64,000 nt of DNA, from assembly GCF_012030425.1 (NCBI RefSeq), contig NZ_JAAUVN010000001.1, positions 620,001 to 684,000 on the forward strand, in the 5' to 3' direction. The position numbers were made by a program, and so were the translations under genes. Positions 45,270 through 55,000 of the stretch are shown here, one piece after another. How positions within the stretch are numbered: position 1 is the stretch's first letter; each line of letters starts with the position of its first letter. The DNA comes from Sphingobacterium sp. B16(2022) (GTDB taxonomy: Bacteria > Bacteroidota > Bacteroidia > Sphingobacteriales > Sphingobacteriaceae). The notes under the pieces were generated by a model that was not told where the DNA came from, did no database searches, and was given only the letters and a program-made list of their open reading frames with translations.

Positions 45270-46805
45270 TTAATGGAAGTTTTTAACGTCCTCTACCTCT
45301 TTTTTTATTCTTTCATTAATATCAATTTTGGCATTCATGAAAGAAAAAATTGTTGTTCCATATTCTCTAGCATATTTGTTCGTGATCGAATCTGCAATAC
45401 GAGCATTTTCAAAATATGGAGAAGTTTCTGTCCATTCATTTTCTTTCTCCCAAGCATTTTTGATACGGATTAAATGATAGTATTTTATTTCAAAATCAAA
45501 CCAGTTGATATAATCTGCATTGAATGTTACAGCACGGATTCCTTTCTTTGAATAATAATTGATAGCTCCGGCTTGCCCGTAATTATCACATAATATCAAC
45601 GTATTTTTTTGGTTTGGAATAGTAATGTAAACACTATCCACTTTTTTGGCAAGTTCTTTCCAACCTAACATGTCTGCGAAATCTTGTGGTAATTGATGCT
45701 CTTTTCCATCTTCCCAAGTTAACATTCCAAATTTTCTGTATTTATCGGGATGATTGACAATGTACTCCGGACTTTTATTAGGAAATGCAACACGGTAAAT
45801 CGGAATGAAACATACAACCACCAAAAGGATAAATAATGGTTTTAAGATTTTACCAATTTCATTTTCTAATAAAGTTGAAATATATACTGAACCGAAAGCA
45901 AAATAAATTGGGTAAACTCCAATCGCATAATAATCTTTAGCTTTTAAAAACAAAAAAATTGAGATTATTATGAAGAATGCCCAAAAGAATAGACGATATT
46001 TTTTGAATTTCTGCTGCTTTAGCAACGCAAAAAGTCCAAAAAAAACAACAATTAAAGTTCCTGGGAAAAATAGAAACTGAGAGCGGATGAAACTCCAACG
46101 ATCCACATTTACAAGCTGTGTCTCTGAAAGTTCATGAAGATGATGGACAACAGGGAAATGATTATTGAATTGCCAAATTATATTTGGAGAAATTATAATG
46201 AAAGCTAATCCAATTCCAAAATAAAGGTTTTTATTGCGAAAGATTTTTCTTTCAGCTGTTAATAGTAAAGAGGGAATAATTCCTAAAATAAGGAAAATGA
46301 TATTGTATTTATTTAAAAATCCAATCGCAAATGTAAATGCAATGAGATATATCGATTTAGTCTGATTACTGTTTAAATATTTTATAATGAAATAAAACAG
46401 TGAAGTCCAACACAGGACATCTAGTGAGTTTGGTTGAAATAAGGTATTTAATCTGAATAATACTGAAAATGTCACACAGCTTGCCCCTAAGATAAGCGCA
46501 AAAAGATTCCCTTTTAATTCTTCAATTGTTTTCCAGACCAAGAGAATTGTCAACGCCCCGAAAAGTGTAGGGAAGAATTTAATCCAAAAAACAGTATTTC
46601 CAAGTAATTTAATTATATACGAAATCCAGGACGTAACTGGTGGAACAGAAAAATATCCAAGAGCCAAATGGTTTGCCTGATCTATATGCAAAAATTCATC
46701 TCTTTGCAATTCATATTCTGGGTTAATAAGTGAATATTGAATAAGAAATTTGACTAAAATAAAGCATATTAGGATAATATTTTTTTCATATTGTTTCTTT
46801 TCCAT
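45270..46805 (-). CDS. GT39/ArnT-like membrane glycosyltransferase
   Basis: 511 aa with about ten spans. The catalytic first-loop acidic motif ELQRDEFLHID (about 32-42) followed by HLALGYFSVPP matches the lipid-sugar-dependent glycosyltransferases of the PMT/ArnT superfamily (GT39/GT83), whose usual length is 500-550. It would transfer a sugar from a polyprenyl phosphate to a lipid or protein on the periplasmic side. Acceptor unknown. Isolated gene. Confidence 0.82.
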   Translation of the reverse strand: MEKKQYEKNIILICFILVKFLIQYSLINPEYELQRDEFLHIDQANHLALGYFSVPPVTSWISYIIKLLGNTVFWIKFFPTLFGALTILLVWKTIEELKGNLFALILGASCVTFSVLFRLNTLFQPNSLDVLCWTSLFYFIIKYLNSNQTKSIYLIAFTFAIGFLNKYNIIFLILGIIPSLLLTAERKIFRNKNLYFGIGLAFIIISPNIIWQFNNHFPVVHHLHELSETQLVNVDRWSFIRSQFLFFPGTLIVVFFGLFALLKQQKFKKYRLFFWAFFIIISIFLFLKAKDYYAIGVYPIYFAFGSVYISTLLENEIGKILKPLFILLVVVCFIPIYRVAFPNKSPEYIVNHPDKYRKFGMLTWEDGKEHQLPQDFADMLGWKELAKKVDSVYITIPNQKNTLILCDNYGQAGAINYYSKKGIRAVTFNADYINWFDFEIKYYHLIRIKNAWEKENEWTETSPYFENARIADSITNKYAREYGTTIFSFMNAKIDINERIKKEVEDVKNFH

Positions 46806-47374
46806 CTGTCAATCGAAGGTATAAAATTGTTTTTCTATTCAGAAACTAAATTTGTAAGCGTACTCATCATAAAGCCGGATATTGTAATTTTTTCACCCTA
46901 AGATACTACTTTAAAAGAATAGGTACTACCCTCAATACCTTAAGGTATTGATTTTATTTAGTAATAGGCATTTGTAAATATAATTGTTAATGCATTAGTG
47001 TCTATCCACTAATAGACACCATTTTTTCGCATTCCATGCTAAGAAAATATAATTGTCAACCTATCTTTTGGTAAAGTCCCGAGCCTTTCTCTAAACCATA
47101 TTGTCATTCTAGAACAGCTGTCATAGCTGAAGAGTTGGAATTAATTAAGAGGAGATTGGGTGAACAAACTTGAGTAATCTTTTCGTCAATTGGTCTTACG
47201 TAAATAATTTATTAATTTTATAAGTGTCAACGGCTTTTCAATAAGATTAAAAGCCTGGAGTTGCCGTCCTTTAAATTAAAAGTATCGATGATGAAGATTC
47301 CCTATTTATCTATTCAAGTTTCTACAGAAACAATTTATTATGAGTTTAAGATTGGCCATATAATTCCTAACTAA
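46806..47374. other. Gap with palindrome and orphan hairpin
   Basis: About 570 bp. TCAATACCTTAAGGTATTGA (46932-46951) is a perfect 20-bp palindrome. A second hairpin, GTGTCTAT (46998-47005) with ATAGACAC (47012-47019), is followed by CATTTTTT and resembles a plus-strand terminator without an upstream plus-strand gene. A short frame ending near 47174 (AEELELIKRRLGEQT) may be a gene relic. Confidence 0.4.
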
Positions 47375-47836
47375 ATGAAGACAACAATTTTGATTGCTTT
47401 ACTTTTGGTATGTAAGTTTTCATTTGCACAATCAAAAAATCAAAGATTTGTACTTGTCAAACCCGATATGACTAAAATTGACTGGTTACAATCTCACAAA
47501 TCTTATTCCTCATTATATGCCTACCTTGTTTGTCATTACGATACTATTGGACCTCAAAAAATTTTGGGAGAAAAATGTGATTTTTTGCAGCAATTTACAA
47601 ATCGAATAAGTTATAGTCAAAAAGAATGTCCAGTTGGCGTAAGCTCTTATCAGTTAACGATTCCGTTTACAGAAGTTTCAGAAATAAAAAAATTGTTTGC
47701 ATTGCTTTTTAAATCAGAAGATTTTGTTTGGAGTGCCGATAGCCTATCGTATACATCACAAAGCGGTGCTGGAGGAACGTTTGAATATAAAAAAGTAAAC
47801 AACAAGATAATCAGTAATATCTTGTTCACAGATTAG
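47375..47836 (+). CDS. Hypothetical exported protein
   Basis: 153 aa with a clear signal peptide (MKTTILIALLLVCKFSFAQ). Three cysteines occur in the mature part (VCHYD, EKCDF, KECPV). I recognise no family. It is convergent with the GG-leader peptide gene, with a 27-bp hairpin between them. Confidence 0.6.
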   Translation: MKTTILIALLLVCKFSFAQSKNQRFVLVKPDMTKIDWLQSHKSYSSLYAYLVCHYDTIGPQKILGEKCDFLQQFTNRISYSQKECPVGVSSYQLTIPFTEVSEIKKLFALLFKSEDFVWSADSLSYTSQSGAGGTFEYKKVNNKIISNILFTD

Positions 47837-47969
47837 TACTTTCGAAAACCTTAAAAATGCAATAAATTGGATTTCAATGTTTGTTGCTCATATCAACTGT
47901 TCATCTTAAGGCATTTATGGATATAGTTCTAAACTCCATTGAATGAGCATTTTTGAAGTGGTTAAATAC

Positions 47970-48027
47970 AATGAAATCAATTTTCCGAAATTAAAACGAG
48001 TTTTAATTTCGGAAAATTGATTTCATT
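47970..48027. terminator. 27-bp perfect hairpin between convergent genes
   Basis: Arms 47970-47996 and 48001-48027 are perfectly complementary over 27 bp, with a CGAG loop. It lies 133 bp after one gene and 6 bp after the stop of the GG-leader peptide gene. The arm reads AATGAAATCAATTTTCCGAA followed by ATTAAAA. It is unusually long for a terminator. Confidence 0.75.
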
Positions 48028-48032
48028 ATTGC

Positions 48033-48254
48033 CTACATATAGCTACTAGTATATACCCAATTGTGTTCGGTAAAAAAGTATGTGTTTGAAATATGGCTTC
48101 CATTTAAGTATACGCCGATTGTACCGCCACTTTCTCCTCCTTGAGCAGGTGAGAATGATAACGAGATTCCACCCATTGGATTGAATCCTCCTTGTATCGT
48201 TTGCTCTTCGTCTTGAACGAGCTCGAATTTTGTTAAATTTTCAATTGATTTCAT
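48033..48254 (-). CDS. GG-leader secreted peptide (bacteriocin-like precursor)
   Basis: 73 aa. Residues 1-23 look like a double-glycine leader: L at -12, E at -8, I at -4 and GG at -2/-1 (ELVQDEEQTIQGG). The core from residue 24 (FNPMGGISLSFS...) has about 50 residues, is Gly/Ser-rich, Cys-free and ends in aromatic residues. Such precursors are cut and exported by C39-peptidase ABC transporters as bacteriocins or signals. No such transporter or immunity gene is in the window. The long hairpin follows the stop directly. Confidence 0.7.
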   Translation of the reverse strand: MKSIENLTKFELVQDEEQTIQGGFNPMGGISLSFSPAQGGESGGTIGVYLNGSHISNTYFFTEHNWVYTSSYM

Positions 48255-48436
48255 AATTTTTAAAATTTTCTCTTAAACTACTCATAAGTCGATCAATAAA
48301 TAAGATCTAATTGATATTTGTAGGAAGATTACTTATTTCTGTGGCGATGTAATCAATTTATGTTTGAATAAATCTCTATTTTAATTGGGCATACTAACTG
48401 CCTGATGCAAAATCCCTCTTTGCAATCATCTTTTGA

Positions 48437-49108
48437 TTATTTTGGAAAAACCATACTGAGGCTTCTAAAATCTATCCATTCCGCATATTTTTTATGAATG
48501 TTACATATCGCTATTACGGTTAATTTATTTTCATTTGTAGTGAGGTTTTTTTTATAAGTCACAAAATAGCTTACATTATGCTGACTATCATTCCATTGTA
48601 TCAGTTCTTCAATTATATGTCGCGTTTCTTGCTCTCCGTTTTCATCTAAAAATATAGGACGTTCTTTTGTATTTTCATTTTTTTGATAAAACATGTGCTT
48701 GCCGAAAACCTTATTAAATTCACCTATTAATAATTCACAATTATTGTTGTTTTCTAATTCTACTTCATAAGTAAAAGCAGTGTTGTCTTCTTTCAAATAG
48801 TATATGATTAAACTTTTTATTTTACCGATATCCTGATCATTGAATTTAAAATTTTGTTGAGGAGAAAATGAAAATTCTTCATAATCTAAATTTAAGTTAT
48901 ATACTGAATTATTATTATCATTCTTATTTAGGCCAAATGGAATCAGTGTTTTATCCAAACTTGAATTTAAGTTAATCTCGTTGATTTTAATAGTATCTTT
49001 TTTTTCAGTTGCAATTTTTTCAATTTTATTATCTATTTTTTTTGTTTCATGCCCATTACAAGAAGTCAAAAAATGAGCAATTGTAAAAAGTAATAAAAGT
49101 TTTTTCAT
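48437..49108 (-). CDS. Hypothetical lipoprotein
   Basis: 223 aa. Signal ends FLTSC with Cys17 as lipid site; the mature protein is Lys/Asn/Glu-rich with NLTTNENKLTVIAIC near the end. No family recognised. It lies upstream of the GG-leader peptide gene on the same strand, separated by 182 bp. It could be an immunity protein for that peptide, but only position hints at this. Confidence 0.6.
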   Translation of the reverse strand: MKKLLLLFTIAHFLTSCNGHETKKIDNKIEKIATEKKDTIKINEINLNSSLDKTLIPFGLNKNDNNNSVYNLNLDYEEFSFSPQQNFKFNDQDIGKIKSLIIYYLKEDNTAFTYEVELENNNNCELLIGEFNKVFGKHMFYQKNENTKERPIFLDENGEQETRHIIEELIQWNDSQHNVSYFVTYKKNLTTNENKLTVIAICNIHKKYAEWIDFRSLSMVFPK

Positions 49109-49459
49109 ATTATTGTTAGTTCGTCGCTTATATAATTACAGTCAATAGATAAAATGACTGTTGCTGATTCTTTAGTGTTTGTTTAAATTTTTATAGTTTC
49201 ATTTATACACATATAATTTATGTTATTTTTAATTATAAATCTACATCAAAAGTTCAAAATCGAATAAACTATTTACAATTCGCTGTGGTATATTTACAAT
49301 TCATCAAAAAGGCAATCGAATAGCACATAACTCATAAAGCCATTCGCTCAGGAATGGCTTTGTAAAAGTTTATTAACCTGCTTTAAGGCTTCTCGTAATT
49401 TTCTGCCAAACTCATCTTTGTTTGTGAGTTTTTATAACGGTATGCTAAGTTGATCAGCA
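49109..49459. other. Gap with terminator hairpin
   Basis: 350 bp. AAAGCCATTC (49336-49345) pairs with GAATGGCTTT (49352-49361), 6-nt loop; the stem core is identical to that of the terminator at 29903-29948. It lies 99 bp downstream of the DUF4269 gene on the minus strand. Otherwise nothing recognised. Confidence 0.5.
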
Positions 49460-49981
49460 CTATTGACCGGTGTAGTTTAATAATTCAACATATGGATTTC
49501 CACCTATATTCAGTAGTTTGCAAAATGCCGGTTCTGTTTTTATTCCCTGTTTTTTTAATTTTATTATTTCCATTTTAAAACTGTCATTTCTAGCCTGCAG
49601 GATTTCGTACTCTTTAATCATATGTAAATATCCATTTTGTTTTTCTGTGTCTATATCTGTCGCATATATTTCTATTAGCGTATCTTCTAGCATAAAATTA
49701 GAGGTTAGGGCTCCATTGCTGAAGGTACTTAATCGAAATTGAGCAAATTGAGCAAAACTCTTGAGTAATAATTGCGTTAACTTCTTCAAATTATGAGCTT
49801 GTAATATTATATCTACATCACTCTCTTCTATATCGATATTTATTGGAATTGTTCCAACTAAAATTGGTTTGTATTCGTTGAGAATTTCGAAAAGATGATA
49901 TTCGGTTATTATTTTATGTATTTTCCTTTGTTTGGTATATCCAAGTTTAAGGTAATCTATATTTCTGAAGTCAATTTTCAT
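49460..49981 (-). CDS. DUF4269 nucleotidyltransferase-like protein
   Basis: 173 aa. The segment KPILVGTIPINIDIEESDVDIIL (about 38-60) is the DUF4269 hallmark: a GT-P-I turn followed by acidic DxD residues, as in the nucleotidyltransferase fold. The N-terminal YLKLGYTKQRKIHKII also fits. The family's activity is unknown. Confidence 0.75.
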   Translation of the reverse strand: MKIDFRNIDYLKLGYTKQRKIHKIITEYHLFEILNEYKPILVGTIPINIDIEESDVDIILQAHNLKKLTQLLLKSFAQFAQFRLSTFSNGALTSNFMLEDTLIEIYATDIDTEKQNGYLHMIKEYEILQARNDSFKMEIIKLKKQGIKTEPAFCKLLNIGGNPYVELLNYTGQ

Positions 49982-50088
49982 TTGATTATAAAGCTATTAA
50001 AGTTAAAAGCTTGCAGGGACTGTATTTAGTTTAGCAGTATTTTTCATAAAAAACTCCCGTATCTTTGATAGCCTTATCCATCTCGACC

Positions 50089-51213
50089 TTACTGTGTTAT
50101 TTTTTCAAATATTTCATTTAATGCATCTTCCATAACCTTGGCTGTGTTCATACCGCTTTGATTGGTAATAATAAATGCACTTAAATCGTATTTTGGAATA
50201 ATGTAGATATAACATTGGGAGCGAGGCACGCCACCGTGATGCACATAGTATGTACCTAATTTTTTATCATCAGTGGCAATATTCCAAAAATATCCAATGC
50301 TGAACTCAGGATCAACCTTGAAAATTGATTCATGTGATTTGGCAACGATCTTATTATTTTTTAATTGAAATTTCATATACTTAACCATATCAGGTATTGT
50401 CGATTTCATATTACCGGATGCTCCCCAAGGTAATTGTGGCATTGCTGAGGTGATCATGCTATTATCACTGTGGTAACCTACTGCAAGTTTTATAGCTTCT
50501 TGATCAGAAAGGCTGATTTTTGTTTTCTGCATTGCGATACTTTTAGCAAGGTAATCTGTTAATAATTTTTCATATTTAGTTTTATATACTTTTTCTAATA
50601 TAAAAGCGATAATTTCGCTGCCTGCACTAGAGTAGGCATATTTGTAACCTGGAACTGTATCAATCTTGACTTTATGGAGATCTCTAAGGAAATCTTTTTG
50701 CCCATAGTTACGATGAAGTTCATTGATTTTAGCAGGAGTATCATGGTTGGTGAAATCCTGAAGTATTATATTTGCTTCTAGTGGAATCATGTTTGGAAAA
50801 CCGCTTGTGTGCGAAAGCAGGTGTTTTACAAGAATGGGGTGACTTTTATATTTTAGATTTGGATAGTCTTCCGGTAAATATTTTTGGATTTCATCTTCAA
50901 TATTCAATTTATTTTCACATACAGCCTTCGCGGCAAGTGTTCCTGCAAAAGTTTTACTTAGAGAACCAATTTCATATAATGTTTCATTATTAGGGCAGTT
51001 ATTTTTTCCTTTCTCTAATTCTCCATAGTGACCAATATATTCTTTTCCTTGATAAACGATCGCGATTGACGTAGAATGAATTAAAGGTATTTTAAGCATT
51101 TTGTTTGCTACGGTATCAATTAAAAGATTAATCTTGATTTTTTCTCCTTCTGAGGGTTGAGCCAAGCAAAAAACAGATGATAGCAAGAAAATAAAAAGTA
51201 CAATATTTCTCAT
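50089..51213 (-). CDS. Periplasmic serine hydrolase (beta-lactamase/PBP-like)
   Basis: 374 aa with a signal peptide (to CLAQ, residue 19). The class C fold motifs are SLSK (S84, K87), the Tyr of YAYSSAG (YxS) and HHGG near the C-terminus. Such proteins are esterases, peptidases or DD-peptidases; resistance function is not implied. Its own -7 element on the minus strand is TAACTTTG (51273-51266), about 53 bp upstream. Confidence 0.87.
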   Translation of the reverse strand: MRNIVLFIFLLSSVFCLAQPSEGEKIKINLLIDTVANKMLKIPLIHSTSIAIVYQGKEYIGHYGELEKGKNNCPNNETLYEIGSLSKTFAGTLAAKAVCENKLNIEDEIQKYLPEDYPNLKYKSHPILVKHLLSHTSGFPNMIPLEANIILQDFTNHDTPAKINELHRNYGQKDFLRDLHKVKIDTVPGYKYAYSSAGSEIIAFILEKVYKTKYEKLLTDYLAKSIAMQKTKISLSDQEAIKLAVGYHSDNSMITSAMPQLPWGASGNMKSTIPDMVKYMKFQLKNNKIVAKSHESIFKVDPEFSIGYFWNIATDDKKLGTYYVHHGGVPRSQCYIYIIPKYDLSAFIITNQSGMNTAKVMEDALNEIFEKITQ

Positions 51214-51818
51214 TATTTATAATTGATTATATTTTTCTAAATTGATTTGAATATCCAATATTTGTCAAAGTTAATAATCTAAATCACTTTTACCAGTTAG
51301 TAATATATCACGATATTCATTGAAATTTGTCGCAAAATCGCACACATATAATCTTTGCTAATTTAGAAGTTCATTATTTATTGCCAAAAATCATTTATTT
51401 GATGCAAATAAGTATTATACTTTTCACTTTATGAATTAGACATCACCTTAATTTTTGGGGATCAAAAAGTCCTCATAATTTAATCTACCCATTTCCTTTA
51501 TTAACCAGGTTTTTAATATGTCAGGCTAGGCGTCATAGATGAGGGACAATTTACAGCCTACAAACGAATCAGAAATATCTTCAGTAAGCATTAGAGGCGA
51601 GTTGGTGGTTGAAGGGCTAATGCAAGCTAATTACAAACTGTAGGCATAGATATTATGAGTGCTTTATTAAGAACGATCTTATATCATTCGTCAACGATGG
51701 CCACAACTGGAAAGTATCTCAACCCATCAGGTCATACAAGGAATTTACTATTTGATCATATGTTTATTTATGGCCACATCGCGAGATGTGGCTTTTCTAT
51801 CGTGCTCTTACTAAAAAA
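51214..51818. other. Gap carrying one copy of a decayed repeat element
   Basis: About 600 bp. The right half (about 51660-51800) is one copy of the degenerate element seen also near 56.8-57.1 and 60.2-60.5 kb; it ends in a terminator-like stem GCCACATC-GCGA-GATGTGGC (51773-51792) and TTTTCT. The left part holds the serine hydrolase promoter. Confidence 0.5.
51690..51797 (+). repeat. Decayed repeat element, copy A
   Basis: GTCAACGATGGCCACAACTG followed by GAAAGTATCTCAA, then CATATGTTTATTTATGG and the hairpin with TTTTCT. It shares these blocks with copies B (60430-60540) and C (56974-57085). A frame reads VNDGHNWKVSQPIRSYK, the end of a lost gene. Confidence 0.55.
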
Positions 51819-52220
51819 TTAATCTATCCACTTTTCTATTAAGTGATACCATAAAGCTTTATTGTCTTTAATTATGAATATTGCTGAAGCTTGTCGGATT
51901 GTTTGAATCTCACCTGTAGATTGTATTTCAATATAAGACACAAGTATGTGTTGTGAAGTTGCATAACCCTCTAGCTTTTGCAATGATACTATTCGAGATG
52001 GAAACTGTCCATACACTTGTTTTAACCACTGTGAAAGCATAGTAAAATCGATTACATCACCATCGCCGTTAACTAATTTAAAAGCAGGTGCAAATGTATT
52101 TATAATTTGCTCATATAAGTGTTTTTGATTTTTTGCTGTACCATTAAACCATACCTGAATATTATTACAAAAATCTTGTACCTGTTTTTTACCCAATTCT
52201 AAACTGTTCTGTGTTTTCAT
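51819..52220 (-). CDS. SnoaL/NTF2-like protein
   Basis: 133 aa; the N-terminal helix-rich segment (VQDFCNNIQVWFNGTAKNQ) and the later beta-strands (ASAIFIIKDNKALWYHLIEKW) fit the small cone-shaped SnoaL/NTF2 fold. The group includes enzymes and binding proteins, so the function is not decided. It follows the MFS gene by 16 bp and is probably co-transcribed. Confidence 0.65.
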   Translation of the reverse strand: MKTQNSLELGKKQVQDFCNNIQVWFNGTAKNQKHLYEQIINTFAPAFKLVNGDGDVIDFTMLSQWLKQVYGQFPSRIVSLQKLEGYATSQHILVSYIEIQSTGEIQTIRQASAIFIIKDNKALWYHLIEKWID

Positions 52221-52236
52221 ATGAAATAATTAATGT

Positions 52237-53604
52237 TTATTTTTTACTATTTATAAGATAAAAGCTTATACCAAATATTTGAACGGCACCAATAGCAACT
52301 AATGCAGCCGCTAATGCAGTAGAAAAACCTAAGTTTGCTGTTAAACCGAAAAAGAGTGTTCCTATAATAGCACCACCTAGTACACTGCCCACTTGCATAA
52401 TAGTACTAATGATGCCCGAAGCTTGTCCAGCTTGTTCTATTGTGATAGATCGAATACTTTCTTTCATCATAACGGTCATAATCAATCCATGACCTAATCC
52501 TGCAAATAAAAAGAGGAGATGACTGATGAAATTCGGTTTATCGAAAAAGTAAAAATTTACACCCAGCGCTATAAAAGATAATAGCAATAATCCCAAAGCT
52601 AATTGTATCCAGAATGCTGGACTTTTGTTTATTCTAGCAAATAAATTTGGACCTAAAAAAAAACCAATACCATAGGGAGCAATAGCTAATCCTGAGGCTA
52701 GCACACCCCAATGTAAATGTTCCTGTAAATAGTAAGGATAACAAATGAATAGTCCTGCTGTGAAATTGTAAAATAAAATAATTGGAAGGTTGTAAACAAA
52801 ATCTTTATTTTGGAATAAGTTGATCGATAAAAGCACTGTTTTATTTCGATTCTCTCTGTATTTTTCAAGTTTAACAAAAAGCACAAGTAGAGTAAAACTT
52901 AGCAGTATAATAGCGAAAATCCACCAGTTCCAATTAAATTTCCTGCCATAGATAAGAGGAGTGATAAAGCAGAGTAGTGTGCTAATAATTAGAATTACTC
53001 CCCCAACATCTAAAGACTGTTTTTTTTTCAGTTCATTTGGCATATTTGTATATATCCCACATAAGCAAATTGCTGCTACAGGTACATTGATAAAAAATAT
53101 AATCTCCCAAGTCATTCCCCATAAATGTAGATCTAGTAAGATACCTCCTAGCAGTTGGCCTATAATAGCCGCTAATCCAAAAGCAGAACCAAAGAGCCCT
53201 AAAGCTTTAGATCGTTCGGATTCATCAAAGAGTATTTTTATAGAAGCTAATACTTGCGGAGCTAGTAAAGAAGCTCCTATACCCTGTAAAAAACGGGAAA
53301 AGATTAAAAAATTGATCGTAGGAGACAATCCACATGCAATTGAGGAAAAAAGAAAAATCCAGAGGCCAAAAGTGAATGTTTTTTTTCGCCCATAAATATC
53401 ACCAATTTTTCCACTACAAACAACTAGAGCGGCGTAAGTAAGTCCATAAATAGCGATTACCATCTGTAATTGGTTTTCTGTTGCCTGGAAAAATGTTTTT
53501 ATTTCAGACAAGGCCATATTCACGATAAAGTAATCCAATGGTGATAAGAAAGCACCAACGACTAAATATCGTAAGATTTTCCACCTATTTTTATGTTCAT
53601 TCAT
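52237..53604 (-). CDS. MFS transporter, DHA2 type
   Basis: 455 aa from the ATG at 53604 (MNEHKNRWKILRYL); the longer frame to 53649 overlaps the control region and is unlikely. About 14 spans, motif A SGKIGDIYGRKK, motif D1 SPLDYFIVNMALSEI and motif C FGLAAIIGQLLGGIL. It would export drugs or metabolites. Divergent from an AraC-type regulator, which probably controls it. Confidence 0.87.
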   Translation of the reverse strand: MNEHKNRWKILRYLVVGAFLSPLDYFIVNMALSEIKTFFQATENQLQMVIAIYGLTYAALVVCSGKIGDIYGRKKTFTFGLWIFLFSSIACGLSPTINFLIFSRFLQGIGASLLAPQVLASIKILFDESERSKALGLFGSAFGLAAIIGQLLGGILLDLHLWGMTWEIIFFINVPVAAICLCGIYTNMPNELKKKQSLDVGGVILIISTLLCFITPLIYGRKFNWNWWIFAIILLSFTLLVLFVKLEKYRENRNKTVLLSINLFQNKDFVYNLPIILFYNFTAGLFICYPYYLQEHLHWGVLASGLAIAPYGIGFFLGPNLFARINKSPAFWIQLALGLLLLSFIALGVNFYFFDKPNFISHLLFLFAGLGHGLIMTVMMKESIRSITIEQAGQASGIISTIMQVGSVLGGAIIGTLFFGLTANLGFSTALAAALVAIGAVQIFGISFYLINSKK

Positions 53605-53618
53605 ATTATTATTTTTTA

Positions 53619-53634
53619 TTTCTTTGCAAAGAAA
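53619..53634. promoter_or_regulatory. Palindrome between MFS and AraC genes
   Basis: TTTCTTTGCAAAGAAA is a perfect 16-bp palindrome, 15 bp upstream of the MFS start and 54 bp before the AraC ATG. It is the best candidate operator in the 83-bp gap. Confidence 0.5.
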
Positions 53635-53687
53635 ACACTTTGAGTACAAAATAATTTGTGTCTAAAAAGGTTTCTATTGTTTGTATA

Positions 53688-54542
53688 ATGAATGTAAATA
53701 AGATAGCCCCGTTAGCCGTCAAACAGATAATTAGTAAAGAAGAATCTTTACTAATTCAATCTAAGGCTGAGTTAACATTAGTTTATGTGAGGCAAGGAAA
53801 AGGAACAGTTTGTTTTGATTTTCAGAACATCCCATTTCAAAAAGGGAAGTTATTTCTTATTCCTTTTGATACTCAATATATATTTAAAAGTGCAAAAGAA
53901 AGTAAATTTCTGATAGTAGAATGTCCGCAATACTTTATCACTCAAATCCGTTTGGAATCTGACCGAATTGAAACTTGCGATAATATGTATAAATTGACTT
54001 ATATTATACATAATTTTCATACAAAGTCAGGTTGTGTTTTTTACGTTGAAGAAGATGGAGTACTTGCTGAGCAATTGCTGTATACTATTGAAAGAGAGTA
54101 TTTAAATCCAATACAAGATTACCTAATTATAAGACAATGTATGGCTATAATATTAAATCTGATTGCTCGTAATTTGAAACAGAACGACTTTGGTCAGAGT
54201 GAGGAGAATAAAAAGAAACAGGATGTGATGAAATTAATAACCTATGTCCAAAAAAATATTGCCAATCGCAAGGGATTATCTATAGAATCTTTATCAAAGG
54301 AGTTTGGAATTGCTAAAACTTATATTGGTGAATATTTTAAAAAACAGGCAGGCGTTTCTTTGCAAGATTATATTCTAGATTATAAGCTTAAACTTGTTGA
54401 AATACGTTTAAAGTATAGTACAATGCGACTAAAAGAGATCGCATTTGAATTGGATTTTAATGATGAAAGTCATTTATCAAAAATTTTTAAAAAGTTTAAG
54501 GGAATATCTCCTTCAAAATATAGAGTTTTGTATAAAGACTAA
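53688..54542 (+). CDS. AraC-family transcriptional regulator
   Basis: 284 aa from the ATG at 53688 (a GTG at 53658 would add ten residues). An N-terminal cupin-like sensor part (LTLVYVRQGKGTVCFDF, IPFQKGKLFLIPFDT) is followed by two HTHs: IESLSKEFGIAKTYIGEYFK and LKEIAFELDFNDESHLSKIF, ending GISPSKYR. It probably activates or represses the divergent MFS operon in response to a small ligand. Confidence 0.9.
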   Translation: MNVNKIAPLAVKQIISKEESLLIQSKAELTLVYVRQGKGTVCFDFQNIPFQKGKLFLIPFDTQYIFKSAKESKFLIVECPQYFITQIRLESDRIETCDNMYKLTYIIHNFHTKSGCVFYVEEDGVLAEQLLYTIEREYLNPIQDYLIIRQCMAIILNLIARNLKQNDFGQSEENKKKQDVMKLITYVQKNIANRKGLSIESLSKEFGIAKTYIGEYFKKQAGVSLQDYILDYKLKLVEIRLKYSTMRLKEIAFELDFNDESHLSKIFKKFKGISPSKYRVLYKD

Positions 54543-55000
54543 TTTCTTTAACTAAGTTTAATTCCTAAAACACGCGATTTGCTCTTATCCAATAGTTAGT
54601 AAGATGCTCCATGTATCGTAATGAGGGTCAAAAATATAGGTGTAAGGTTTTAAGAAAATTTCCGTTGAAATATTTGCGTCAAAATTTTCGAATTAGTTAT
54701 TGACTACTGTAAAATGAGAAATAAATTTCAATTTATATCATATTAAATAAATACTAAACCATTCTAATAAAAATGCCTTTTTATTTATTGTACCTCGCTG
54801 ACAGCTTTTTGTAATTTTTAATGGAAGCGAACTTTTTTAAGCTTTTGAAATAGTATTATGATAATTCATAATTATGAGCTTTCCTAATTCTTTCCCAAAT
54901 TGATATTTAGCTTTAGGTTATTATAAAAGATGAAGATTGGAAATTAGATGACATGATTAGAAAATCATCATAATATTTAACATTTTAAAACTTGAAGTAT
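54543..55000. other. Gap, nothing recognised
   Basis: About 460 bp of AT-rich DNA; no coding-looking frame and no convincing hairpin or promoter. Confidence 0.4.

Noticed and set aside
53658..53690. GTG start for the AraC regulator
   Set aside because: The ATG at 53688 gives a typical length and leaves space for the promoter and palindrome.
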